64,000 bases of DNA, from NCBI RefSeq assembly GCF_900105165.1, contig NZ_LT629740.1, forward strand, positions 2,728,001 to 2,792,000, read 5' to 3'. This stretch comes from Mucilaginibacter mallensis. GTDB taxonomy: Bacteria; Bacteroidota; Bacteroidia; Sphingobacteriales; Sphingobacteriaceae. Made by a program: the position numbers and the translations under genes. Every line of letters starts with the position of its first letter. Within the stretch, counting starts at the first letter, position 1. The notes under the pieces are model-generated. The model saw only the letters and a program-made list of their open reading frames with translations. It searched no databases and was not told the DNA's origin. This document shows, in pieces, positions 1 through 8,218 of this stretch.

Positions 1-900
1 AAGCCCTACCATGTAAGTACCAATAGAGGCATTCATAGAGTTATCAGTATAACTTGCTGTAATTTGCCAATAATCATTCTGCCCTGCTACTGCAATTGCA
101 GCGTTATCCGAAGGATCTGATAGTAAGCCACCAGGTGCAGCCATGGCTATTTCTGCTTGTTTTTGTGCAGTTGCAGGGTCAACCTTTACCAGATGCATCG
201 CTAAACGTAACCTCAATGAGTTAGCAAACTTTAGCCATTTGGTATAATCGCCGCCATATACAACATCAGAATTTACAAATGGCGTTGCGCTGGGGTTTGC
301 TGTTATAAAAGCATTTAAGCTTGATGCAGCAGTATCTAATTGCGCAAACATTTGCTGATAGATGCTTTGCTGCGTATCATAAGGCGTTGTGGTTAATGAT
401 TTACCTATTGCGCTATAAGGTACAGGGCCAAACTTATCCGTTATCCTATCCATCGCTTCAACCTGTACAATTAATGCAATAGCCCAAAAATCTGGCTGAG
501 TAGTTTTTACACCAGTTGCCGCCAGCTTGTTTTTTATAGGGCCGAGCAAGTTTGTATAGATGCTATTAAAGGCTTCCTGATTCCAGTTATCTACAAAAAC
601 ATAATTCATGTTATTTAATGTGGTACCAAAAAACTGCGGAGGGCATGAATATCCTGCATAAATATCAGCATTCAAATTCTGTCCTACCTGGTAGCCGTCA
701 TCAGCAGAATACATGATCTCCTGCTCAAATGGTATAAAAACTGAGGCTATCTGCACATCTTTATTAGGTATGCCTGTAGGGTCTGTATTGTATTTTTGAA
801 AGTTCTTTGTACAATTAGTCAATCCCAATACTATTGTACACAGCGCAGCTAAATAATAGCTACTCTTTTTATGTCTTATTGATCTATATATCGTTTCCAT
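1..900 (-). CDS. SusD/RagB-like nutrient-binding outer-membrane lipoprotein (partial, C-terminus off the left edge)
   Basis: An open frame runs from an ATG at 900 to the left edge (300 codons; the family is usually 480-530 residues). The N-terminus has a basic stretch, a hydrophobic segment and a lipobox ending in Cys at about residue 30 (GLTNC), so it should be a surface lipoprotein. The segments KYNTDPTGIPNKDV and YTKWLKFANSLRLRLAM are typical of the SusD-like_2 branch of SusD proteins. It begins 21 nt after the upstream SusC stop codon on the same strand, the usual SusC-SusD operon order. SusD caps the SusC barrel and binds the imported ligand. The ligand cannot be told from sequence, and no degradative enzyme for it is inside the window. 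Confidence 0.9.
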   Translation of the reverse strand, partial: METIYRSIRHKKSSYYLAALCTIVLGLTNCTKNFQKYNTDPTGIPNKDVQIASVFIPFEQEIMYSADDGYQVGQNLNADIYAGYSCPPQFFGTTLNNMNYVFVDNWNQEAFNSIYTNLLGPIKNKLAATGVKTTQPDFWAIALIVQVEAMDRITDKFGPVPYSAIGKSLTTTPYDTQQSIYQQMFAQLDTAASSLNAFITANPSATPFVNSDVVYGGDYTKWLKFANSLRLRLAMHLVKVDPATAQKQAEIAMAAPGGLLSDPSDNAAIAVAGQNDYWQITASYTDNSMNASIGTYMVGL

Positions 901-921
901 TATTGTCTGATTTTAAAATGC

Positions 922-3900
922 TTATAAAGTAACATCCAGTTTTAAGCCGTAGCTGCGTAATGCAGGCTGATTAAATATATCCACACCACTTAAACCATTG
1001 CCTGTGGATGAGGTGATCTCAGGATCAAATGGCGCTTTTCTGTAGAAGTAGATCAGGTTACGGCCTGTTAATGATAGTTTGAAGCTTTTGAATACACTGT
1101 TATTTACAGGTAACGTGTAACCAAACGCCATTTCTCGTAAGCGTACAGTTGTGGCACTATATACATATTCGCCTAAGGCAGCATTACGACCGCCTATAGC
1201 AGTATACCATGTTTCTGCATTAACTGTAGTTATTGGTTTACCATTAGGGCCTACGCCGTTTACCTTTACACCACCAGCCGCACGTGCATCGCCATAAGCT
1301 TGTGATACGCCATATGAATCAAGAATAGATTGCATTACAGATACAACCTGACCACCGAATTTGCCATCAACAAGGAAACTCAACGAGAAATGCTGATAAT
1401 TAAAGCTGTTATTCCATCCCAACTGAAATTTAGGTTCAGGATTGGCAATCTTAACAAAGTCACCTTTTTGCGGTGTGCCGTCTGCTTCAAGCAATAATTG
1501 TCCGGAACTATTTTTCAGGAGTGTCTGGCCATAGATATCTCCATAAGAACCACCTTTTTTAACTTCGGACACATAGCTGCTACTATTGGTAAGCTCAATA
1601 CTATCGATACCAATTTTTGACGCTACATCAAGCACCTTATTTATATTGCGCGAGAAGTTGATCTGTGAGTTCCAGCTGAATTGTTGGCTTCTAACCATGT
1701 TGTACCCCACGGTGATCTCAATACCTTTATTTTGAATATTAGCAGCATTAATATTACCCGATCCATAACCTGAAGTAGCCAGCGGAGCAAAGCCAATGGT
1801 TTGATTAATGGTATTGGTTTTATATAAGGTAAAACTGAAGCTTAGCCTATCATTTAAAAAGCGCAAATCGGCACCCCCCTCATAAGTTTTTGTTATCTCC
1901 GGTTTAAGGGTTGGGTATGGCGCTGTCGAATTAAATGTAACCGTATTTGCGTTTGGATAATTTACCGGATTGGTTTGATATGCACCCGGCGAATTACCTA
2001 CTGAGGCATAATCACCTCTTACCTTGGCATAAGTGATAGCCTGCGGTAAGCTAAACATTTGATTCAGGATAAAAGATAAACCAACTGAGGGATAGCTATA
2101 ATGATAGGTTGGTGTAAATGCTAAGGTTGATGACCAATCAACCCTATCGGTTACAGACAGGTAAGCCCAGTCTTTATAAGATAAGTTAGCACTGCCGAAA
2201 ACCGCCTGTGTTTGATCTTCATAGGTTGTACCGCCGCTAACATTACTTCCGTAAGGGTTATTAGAACCTGCCGGTGCAACTTCTATATTCTGTATAGTAA
2301 ACAGATTGGGAATAAACAAGCCAAAGAGTGTTGGAGCTTGTGGGCCAGGGCCAAAAGATAAACCTGTTCCGGTATTATCGGTAATACTGGCGCCAAATAA
2401 ACCATCTACCTTAAAGTCCTTTGATTTTAGAGGTACATTAAAGTTTAATATCGCATCAGCATAGCGTTGTGTATTGGTTGAGTTAAAACCATTCCAGCTG
2501 CCATTACCATTTGGCGCGGCAAGCGGTGCAAGCGTACCTGCCCAATATTTCTGATCACCAGCATCATTTCTGCGGTCCAAACTTCCCCTTGCCTGTATAC
2601 TTAACCAGCTGGTGATATCGTATTTAATACTTCCGTTTAATAATATACGGTTACGGGTTGCCTCGTTGGTGTTCCTATTAATGATCCACCACGGGTTTTG
2701 CTGTATATCTTCCTGAAAGGGCCAGTTTTGGGTAGGTACGCCATTAGTACCATCCGGGCCTTCAAAATTCTTGTAAGGCGCTATGTTTTGCCCACGTGGG
2801 AACAGGTATAAACCAGTTAACGGGTTTGAGTAATAGCCTAATGCCGGACTATTATCAAGGGTTTGCGTAATGTAATTTGCGTTACCATCAACAGTCAGCT
2901 TATTATTTAAAAATTTGGCTGTTTCATGCAGGTCAAAGTTATTTCTTCCAAGCTTATTCCCCGGCTCTATACCTCTTGAAGTAGTGTTGGTATAGGAGAA
3001 ATAGGTTTGAGCTATATCAGACCCACCTGCTAAACTAAGTGAGTTAGTATAATTATTCCCTGTCTGAAAAAACTGGCTCAGGTTATCAGGTGCACTGGTT
3101 ATGGCTGGCCCAAAGCTGGTCGTTGCTCCTGCTGATGTTTGGCCATACCTGTTTTGCAAAGCAGGCTCATAGGCTTTATGATCAAACGATGCTGAAGATG
3201 AAAAGTTAATAGTTGTTTTACCAGCTTTCCCCTTTTTAGTTACAATAACTATTACACCATTTGCTGCACCGCTACCGTATAAGGCAGCAGCCGGACCGCC
3301 TTTTAGCACGGTCATACTTTCAATATCATCCGGGTTAAGGTTACCTATACCGTCGCCGCCTTCCGGATTACCACCATAAGCATCGCCGGGCTGACCAAAA
3401 TTATTACCATCGTTAGAGATAGGCACACCATCAATTACATATAATGGTTGGTTATTACCATCAAGCGAGCGGTTACCGCGTAGTAATACTTTTGATGACC
3501 CGCCAATACCCGATGCACTTGGCGTAATAGTAACGCCTGCTATTTTACCGCTCAGGGCATTTACAAGGTTATCAGTCTTTACAGTAGTAAGTTCTGAACC
3601 AGCAACCTGTTGTGTTGAGTAGGTCAGTGATTTTTCAGACCTTTTTACACCTAACGCTGTTACAACAACCTCGTTAAGGTTCCTGGCATCAGTGTTAAGC
3701 TCAACAACTAAGGCATTGATATTTGCTATGGTTACTTCTTTTTTAGTGTAACCAATAGAAGTAAATACCAATACATCGCCTACTTTGGCCGATATGGTGA
3801 ATTGTCCGTTAGCATCAGTTTGTGTACCAACGCTTGTGCCCTTTATACTTACTGATACCCCGGGTAGTGTTTGGCCGGTTGCATCCTTTACTGTACCCTT

Positions 3901-4047
3901 AATGGTTGAAACATTGAGCAGGGTTTTAGTGTGCAGGCTTTGGCTCACATGCAAGCCTGTATTAATTACCATATGCTCCTTGTAGAGCGAACTCGCCCTT
4001 ACCGGAATACACGGAATTAATAAAATTAGTGGTAATAGTTTTTTCAT
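922..4047 (-). CDS. SusC/RagA family TonB-linked outer-membrane transporter
   Basis: The 1041-residue product starts with a signal peptide (MKKLLPLILLIPCIPVRAS). A carboxypeptidase-regulatory-like beta-sandwich follows at about residues 48-115 (GTVKDATGQTLPGVSV). A plug domain opens with the SusC hallmark NLNEVVVTALGVKRSEKSL, and the rest is a long 22-strand-type barrel. Length and order match SusC proteins, which import glycans, peptides or other ligands across the outer membrane with TonB-ExbBD energy. It is the first gene of an operon with the SusD gene downstream. About 470 bp of divergent intergenic DNA precedes it, so a long leader is likely; candidate minus-strand -7 boxes (TAGCTTTG at 4202-4195, TAGTTTTG at 4334-4327) are weak. 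Substrate unknown. Confidence 0.95.
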   Translation of the reverse strand: MKKLLPLILLIPCIPVRASSLYKEHMVINTGLHVSQSLHTKTLLNVSTIKGTVKDATGQTLPGVSVSIKGTSVGTQTDANGQFTISAKVGDVLVFTSIGYTKKEVTIANINALVVELNTDARNLNEVVVTALGVKRSEKSLTYSTQQVAGSELTTVKTDNLVNALSGKIAGVTITPSASGIGGSSKVLLRGNRSLDGNNQPLYVIDGVPISNDGNNFGQPGDAYGGNPEGGDGIGNLNPDDIESMTVLKGGPAAALYGSGAANGVIVIVTKKGKAGKTTINFSSSASFDHKAYEPALQNRYGQTSAGATTSFGPAITSAPDNLSQFFQTGNNYTNSLSLAGGSDIAQTYFSYTNTTSRGIEPGNKLGRNNFDLHETAKFLNNKLTVDGNANYITQTLDNSPALGYYSNPLTGLYLFPRGQNIAPYKNFEGPDGTNGVPTQNWPFQEDIQQNPWWIINRNTNEATRNRILLNGSIKYDITSWLSIQARGSLDRRNDAGDQKYWAGTLAPLAAPNGNGSWNGFNSTNTQRYADAILNFNVPLKSKDFKVDGLFGASITDNTGTGLSFGPGPQAPTLFGLFIPNLFTIQNIEVAPAGSNNPYGSNVSGGTTYEDQTQAVFGSANLSYKDWAYLSVTDRVDWSSTLAFTPTYHYSYPSVGLSFILNQMFSLPQAITYAKVRGDYASVGNSPGAYQTNPVNYPNANTVTFNSTAPYPTLKPEITKTYEGGADLRFLNDRLSFSFTLYKTNTINQTIGFAPLATSGYGSGNINAANIQNKGIEITVGYNMVRSQQFSWNSQINFSRNINKVLDVASKIGIDSIELTNSSSYVSEVKKGGSYGDIYGQTLLKNSSGQLLLEADGTPQKGDFVKIANPEPKFQLGWNNSFNYQHFSLSFLVDGKFGGQVVSVMQSILDSYGVSQAYGDARAAGGVKVNGVGPNGKPITTVNAETWYTAIGGRNAALGEYVYSATTVRLREMAFGYTLPVNNSVFKSFKLSLTGRNLIYFYRKAPFDPEITSSTGNGLSGVDIFNQPALRSYGLKLDVTL

Positions 4048-4446
4048 TTTTCTTTTGTTAGTTGGTTTTAGAAATTTAGTTAATGAGTTAATACTGATCT
4101 TTCATAGTAAAATTTAGTATTGAGTAACAGGTGGTTAGTTTAATGGCGGTCAGCGCCAAACAGATCAGGATGGACATGTTGATCTGCCTTATCACAAAGC
4201 TAGTTTCACAGTTTCTTAAAGGAGATTTTGGCGGCACTACAATTGCACTACCGATGAAAAATTGTATTTGGGCTGATTATTAGGCAGATAATACAAAAAC
4301 ACAATTCTTTCCTATAGGTTATTTCACAAAACTAGGTTGGGATAAAACATTATTTGGTTGTAAGTAGTGGAAATGAAGGGGTAAAACCTCTTTGCTCCTG
4401 TATAATATGCTTGAATATTAAGCACGGGCATAAATAATAGCGGGTC
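4048..4446. other. Divergent intergenic region between susC and the dioxygenase operon
   Basis: This AT-rich stretch holds no credible gene. It should carry the promoter and leader of the minus-strand SusC operon. Two minus-strand matches to TAnnTTTG are present (4202-4195 and 4334-4327), but neither has a good -33 TTG at the usual spacing, so the start point is undecided. No strong hairpin was seen. Confidence 0.4.
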
Positions 4447-4497
4447 TCATTTCTTATCCTACATCAAGTCTATTGCCTTATTTCTGCAGTAAATTTG
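4447..4497 (+). promoter_or_regulatory. Promoter of the dioxygenase operon with an upstream 21-bp box
   Basis: A perfect Bacteroidota -7 element, TAAATTTG, lies at 4490-4497, 23 nt before the chosen ATG. The segment 4447-4467 (TCATTTCTTATCCTACAT followed by CAA) recurs at 7030-7050 with 20 of 21 bases identical. In both places it sits exactly 22 nt before an identical TAAATTTG, while the 22-nt spacers are unrelated. No TTG is present at the -33 position, and the box ends where -33 would lie, which suggests an activator-dependent promoter. The binding protein is unknown. Confidence 0.7.
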
Positions 4498-4520
4498 TAT
4501 CAACAAATCAATTTAAAACA

Positions 4521-5456
4521 ATGGAAAATCAAATAGAAGGTATTCATCATATTACTGCGATAGCAGGTAACGCAAAACGTAACCTCGATTTTTATTCAAA
4601 AACACTGGGCTTACACCTGGTTAAAAAGACCGTTAATTTCGACGATCCAAATACATATCACCTTTATTATGGCGATAAAGTTGGTTCACCGGGCACTATC
4701 TTAACATTTTTCCCATGGGAAGGCATTACCCCAGGTCGCCGTGGCGCACGCCAGGCTACCGAGATCGGGTACTCAGTACCACAAGGCAGTTTAAACTTCT
4801 GGCTGAAGCGTTTAGAAGATCATAACGTGATCCACAATAAAGTAGCCGAAAAATTTGGTGAGCAGTATCTTACCTTACTTGATCCTGATGGATTGAAGTT
4901 AGAATTGACTGTAGCTAAAAATGAAGATACACGCACTCCATGGAAAACCGATGAAATAACCGCTGAAAATGCCATTAAAGGCTTTCATAATATTACCATC
5001 ACCACTAATAAAATACAGCCAACTGCTGATATTTTAACAGGTGTATTTGGTTACCACTTATTGGAACAACATGTAAACAGGTACCGTTTTATAACTGACG
5101 CGGTTGATAATGCGAATATTGTTGATCTTGTTGAAGTTGCCGGTGAAGTTGCAGGGCATGTTGCAGGCGGATCTGTTCACCATGTGGCTTTCCGTGTAAG
5201 GGATGAAAAGATCTTAATGGAATACCGTGATAAGATCGCTAAACTGGGTTTACACATCACCGAAAAGATAGATCGTAATTATTTCTACTCACTCTATTTC
5301 CGTGAACCGGGAGGCGTTTTGTTTGAGATAGCTACCGATAATCCAGGCTTTGCTGTTGATGAGCCGGTTGATGAATTAGGAACACACTTAATGCTGCCTG
5401 CCCAATATGAAAGTCACCGCAGCCAGATAGAACAAAACCTTCCAACTTTATCATAA
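4521..5456 (+). CDS. Ring-cleaving dioxygenase, two-domain VOC (MhqA/MhqO-like)
   Basis: A 311-residue product. The frame is open from 4473, but that start lies upstream of the -7 box at 4490-4497; the ATG at 4521 (MENQIEGIHHITAIAG) fits both the promoter and the family. It has two vicinal-oxygen-chelate modules, at about residues 5-130 and 150-280. Likely metal ligands are the HH of GIHHITAIAG, the HH of SVHHVAFRV, and the Glu of LFEIATD. Homologues include the hydroquinone-inducible MhqA/MhqO of Bacillus, extradiol-type ring-cleaving dioxygenases. The carboxylesterase gene follows 2 nt after the stop, reproducing the dioxygenase-hydrolase pairing of mhq loci. Substrate specificity (hydroquinone or catechol-like) is inferred from family and context. 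Confidence 0.88.
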   Translation: MENQIEGIHHITAIAGNAKRNLDFYSKTLGLHLVKKTVNFDDPNTYHLYYGDKVGSPGTILTFFPWEGITPGRRGARQATEIGYSVPQGSLNFWLKRLEDHNVIHNKVAEKFGEQYLTLLDPDGLKLELTVAKNEDTRTPWKTDEITAENAIKGFHNITITTNKIQPTADILTGVFGYHLLEQHVNRYRFITDAVDNANIVDLVEVAGEVAGHVAGGSVHHVAFRVRDEKILMEYRDKIAKLGLHITEKIDRNYFYSLYFREPGGVLFEIATDNPGFAVDEPVDELGTHLMLPAQYESHRSQIEQNLPTLS

Positions 5457-5458
5457 TT

Positions 5459-6082
5459 ATGTACACACATCAAAAACAAATTATAACAGCCGGAACCCCT
5501 TTGGATAAAGCCAAGGGGGCCCTGGTTCTGCTGCATGGCCGCGGTGGCACTGCCGATAATATTATCTCGCTGGCAGATGAGTTTAATATAGATGACATAG
5601 CAATTGTTGCTCCGCAGGCATCAAATCACAGCTGGTACCCATATAGCTTTATGATGCCGGTCTCGCAAAACCAACCAGCATTAGATTCGGCATTACAAAT
5701 TATTGGCGAACTGGTAGATGATTTAATTGCTAAAGGCATACCTGCTGAGCATATTTATTTTGCAGGCTTTTCACAAGGCGCTTGTCTTACTTTAGAGTAT
5801 GTGGCACGTAATGCCAAACGTTTTGGCGGTGTAATCGCCTTTACAGGTGGATTGATTGGCAAAGAACTTGTAACTACAAATTATAAGGGCGATTTTAACA
5901 ACACACCCATATTAATCACAACCGGCGATCCTGATCCGCATGTGCCTTTAAGTCGCGTAGAGGAAAGCGCGGTAATATTAAAAAACTTAAATGCCGATGT
6001 TACTGTTAAGGTTTACAAAGGCCGCCCGCATACTATTACAGGCGATGAAATTGAACTGGCAAACCAGTTAATATTTGCCTGA
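5459..6082 (+). CDS. Phospholipase/carboxylesterase family alpha/beta hydrolase (MhqD-like)
   Basis: A 207-residue cytoplasmic alpha/beta hydrolase with no signal peptide. The oxyanion segment LLHGRGG is near residue 25, the nucleophile elbow GFSQG near residue 102, the acid in the segment GDPDPHVP near 160, and the catalytic His in GRPHTI near 192. Length and motifs match the phospholipase/carboxylesterase family (PF02230), which includes MhqD of the quinone response. It starts 2 nt after the dioxygenase stop, so the two are almost certainly co-transcribed and perhaps translationally coupled. It probably hydrolyses an ester in the same pathway; the natural substrate is unknown. Confidence 0.88.
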   Translation: MYTHQKQIITAGTPLDKAKGALVLLHGRGGTADNIISLADEFNIDDIAIVAPQASNHSWYPYSFMMPVSQNQPALDSALQIIGELVDDLIAKGIPAEHIYFAGFSQGACLTLEYVARNAKRFGGVIAFTGGLIGKELVTTNYKGDFNNTPILITTGDPDPHVPLSRVEESAVILKNLNADVTVKVYKGRPHTITGDEIELANQLIFA

Positions 6083-6103
6083 TAACAGTATATTGCAATT
6101 ATT

Positions 6104-6388
6104 ATGAATTATCCTGAAATACCGCTTACTAATAACGAGGCCGAGCACAATTTTGAAATGGTAGTTGATGGCCACAGGTCGTTTATTGATTACATGCTGA
6201 AGGGCGATAAGATCTACCTGATCCATACCGAAGTACCGCAGGAATTGGAGGGGAAAGGCGTAGCGCCCGAAATTGTTGAAAAAGCTTTGCGATATATTGA
6301 GGAACATCATTTAAAGATGGTTCCAATTTGTGCTTATGTTCAGCATTATTTAAAGCGCCACCCGGAATGGAACCGCATTGTTGCCTGA
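6104..6388 (+). CDS. Small GCN5-related N-acetyltransferase (PF14542 type)
   Basis: A 94-residue protein with the signature of the short YidJ-like acetyltransferases: NEAEHNFEM at the start, the central HTEVPQELEGKGVAPEIVEK (acetyl-CoA-loop equivalent with GKGVA), and the C-terminal PICAYVQHYLKRHPEW. The length is normal for this short family. It lies 21 nt after the carboxylesterase and probably belongs to the same transcript. The acceptor is unknown for the family. Here it may protect a metabolite or protein in the electrophile-response cluster, which is an inference from position only. Confidence 0.85.
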   Translation: MNYPEIPLTNNEAEHNFEMVVDGHRSFIDYMLKGDKIYLIHTEVPQELEGKGVAPEIVEKALRYIEEHHLKMVPICAYVQHYLKRHPEWNRIVA

Positions 6389-6429
6389 TCAATTAGCATT
6401 TTTAGCTGTAAAGCCGTACTTTCGACTTA

Positions 6430-7017
6430 ATGTCGACTACTCTTATTATTGAAAGTATTACCCGTCATATACAGCTTTCGGCTGAAGAAAAGGAGCATTT
6501 TATATCCCTGCTTCAGCCGAAGGTTTATAAACGCAAGCAATTTATTTTAGAAGAAGGTGAGATCTGTAAATACTCCACTTTTGTAACCAAGGGTTGTTTG
6601 CGAGGTTTTACAGTAGATCAGAATGGTTTTGAGCATGTGCTTAATTTTGCCCCCGTTGGTTGGTGGATAGCAGATATGTACAGCCTGCTCACCCAAAAGC
6701 CAGGGATACTTAATATTGAAGCACTGGAAGAGACAGAAGTACTGTTACTATCTAAATCCCGGCAGGAAAAATTGTACCTGGATATTCCGCAGTTTGAACG
6801 CTTCTTCCGCATTATTACCGAAAACTCTTTAGTATCATACCAGCAAAGGCTTATTGATAATTTGAGCCTGACAGCAGAAGAACGTTATAACAATTTTTGC
6901 AGGCGATACCCTACCCTTATTAACACGTTGCCCAAAAAGCAAATTGCCGCATATATTGGTGTTACACCTGAGTTTTTCAGCCGGATGCAGCACCAGATGT
7001 TAAAGGGAAAAAAATAG
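6430..7017 (+). CDS. Crp/Fnr family transcriptional regulator
   Basis: A 195-residue protein with an N-terminal cyclic-nucleotide-binding-like beta roll at about residues 20-120 (KRKQFILEEGEICKYSTFVTKG). A long dimerisation helix follows, then a C-terminal winged helix with the recognition region KKQIAAYIGVTPEFFSRM at about residues 170-188. As in many Bacteroidota members of this family, the canonical cAMP-binding phosphate cassette is not evident, so the signal is unknown. A near-match to the -7 box (TACTTTCG, 6417-6424) lies 5 nt before the ATG, so it may have its own almost leaderless transcript. It sits between the two operons that share the upstream 21-bp box and is one candidate for the box-binding protein. 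Confidence 0.88.
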   Translation: MSTTLIIESITRHIQLSAEEKEHFISLLQPKVYKRKQFILEEGEICKYSTFVTKGCLRGFTVDQNGFEHVLNFAPVGWWIADMYSLLTQKPGILNIEALEETEVLLLSKSRQEKLYLDIPQFERFFRIITENSLVSYQQRLIDNLSLTAEERYNNFCRRYPTLINTLPKKQIAAYIGVTPEFFSRMQHQMLKGKK

Positions 7018-7029
7018 TGTAAATAGATT

Positions 7030-7080
7030 TCATTTCTTATCCTACATTAACTTTCCCCCAAGCCGGCGGGCGTAAATTTG
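7030..7080 (+). promoter_or_regulatory. Pirin promoter with the second copy of the 21-bp box
   Basis: The box at 7030-7050 (TCATTTCTTATCCTACAT followed by TAA) differs by one base from the copy at 4447-4467. It is followed after exactly 22 nt by TAAATTTG at 7073-7080, and the pirin ATG lies 20 nt further on. The spacer is GC-rich and unrelated to the spacer of the first copy, so the matched box and spacing are not simply a recent duplication. There is no -33 TTG. Confidence 0.7.
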
Positions 7081-7100
7081 TTGTATAATTTAAAAACATC

Positions 7101-7817
7101 ATGGCACAAACAATATTTCACCCTGCAGCTTCACGTGGCAAAGCAGATCTAGGCTGGTTAAAAAGCTATCATACTTTTAGCTTTGGAGGTTATTACAATC
7201 CCGAACGAATGCACTTTGGTGCATTGCGCGTTTTAAATGATGATACCGTTGATGGCGGCGAAGGCTTTGGCGAGCACCCGCATGATAACATGGAGATCAT
7301 CTCTATCCCCTTAAAGGGCGGCTTAAAACATCATGACAGCATGGATAACGTTGCCGTAATAAATGATGGCGACATACAGGTAATGAGCGCTGGTACCGGT
7401 ATATTCCACGAAGAACATAACGACGATCAGGATGAAGCTGTTCAGTTTTTGCAGATCTGGGTTTATCCGAATGTGCTGAATGTTGAGCCTCGCTACGACC
7501 AGCTTACACTGAATAAGGACGACCGCCACAATAAATTACAACAGATCCTGTCTCCTAACCCTGATGACGATGGTGTATGGATTTATCAGAATGCCTGGTT
7601 TAACTTAGGCAGTTTTGATAAAGGGCTAAGTACCGAATACAATTTAAATACCGAAGGTAATGGCGTGTACGTGTTTGTTATTAACGGATCAATAAAAATT
7701 AACGGGCAGGTTTTAAATACCCGCGATGGTTTTGGTATATGGGATACTGATAAGTTTACCATTGATGCACTTGAAGATGCCGAGTTTTTGCTGATGGAAG
7801 TTCCCATGTCTTTTTAA
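7101..7817 (+). CDS. Pirin family protein (bicupin)
   Basis: A 238-residue protein with the two-cupin pirin layout. The N-terminal cupin carries the metal-binding set: HPHDNME at about residues 59-65 and the His and Glu of GIFHEEHN at about 101-106. The C-terminal cupin is shorter (NGVYVFVINGSIKING). Bacterial pirins such as YhaK and YhhW bind iron or another divalent metal; some have quercetinase (flavonol ring-opening dioxygenase) activity and some respond to nitrosative or oxidative stress. It shares its promoter box with the dioxygenase operon, which supports a joint response to phenolic or quinone compounds. Activity here is not proven. Confidence 0.9.
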   Translation: MAQTIFHPAASRGKADLGWLKSYHTFSFGGYYNPERMHFGALRVLNDDTVDGGEGFGEHPHDNMEIISIPLKGGLKHHDSMDNVAVINDGDIQVMSAGTGIFHEEHNDDQDEAVQFLQIWVYPNVLNVEPRYDQLTLNKDDRHNKLQQILSPNPDDDGVWIYQNAWFNLGSFDKGLSTEYNLNTEGNGVYVFVINGSIKINGQVLNTRDGFGIWDTDKFTIDALEDAEFLLMEVPMSF

Positions 7818-7835
7818 CACCTTAAAATTAAGATC

Positions 7836-8129
7836 ATGCAAAATATTGAAATACTGATTGTTGGAAAACACCCGGATATAATGAAAACCATCCTTCGGCT
7901 TCTCAACAATAAATCCGGATGGCAAGGCACTGCTGCTTTTACAGCTGATAAGGCTATTGAAAAAGGCAATACTATTGCATTTAATATTGTGCTTTTAGGT
8001 GCAGGATTGGACGTAGCGGAATCGGAGCAAATAAAAGCATATTACAAAGTACCAGTAGTACAGCATTATGGTGGCGGCAGCGGTTTGCTTTATGCTGAAA
8101 TATACCAGGCATTAAATATTCAACCTTAA
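7836..8129 (+). CDS. Small receiver-like protein without an obvious phosphoacceptor; function unknown
   Basis: A 97-residue product starting 18 nt after the pirin stop, so it is probably co-transcribed with it. It has no signal peptide or membrane segment. The pattern of a hydrophobic strand (IEILIVG), a helix (IMKTILRLLNN), a strand (IVLLGAG) and another strand (VPVVQHY) resembles a shortened response-regulator receiver or Rossmann-like fold. The position where receivers carry the phosphorylated Asp after strand 3 reads LLGAG, with no Asp, and a Gly-rich HYGGGSGL follows. I do not recognise a named family. Reading it as a degenerate receiver is tentative. Confidence 0.6.
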   Translation: MQNIEILIVGKHPDIMKTILRLLNNKSGWQGTAAFTADKAIEKGNTIAFNIVLLGAGLDVAESEQIKAYYKVPVVQHYGGGSGLLYAEIYQALNIQP

Positions 8130-8218
8130 ATTGTTTGAATTTGACAAGTATTGGTTTGATACCGGCAAGCCGAATTGTTCAATTATACTTCATATTTGTG
8201 TTATAAAATATTCAGATC

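Noticed and set aside
4473..4520. Extra 16 codons at the start of the dioxygenase frame
   Set aside because: They overlap the -7 box at 4490-4497 and are not part of the conserved VOC N-terminus; ATG 4521 is preferred.
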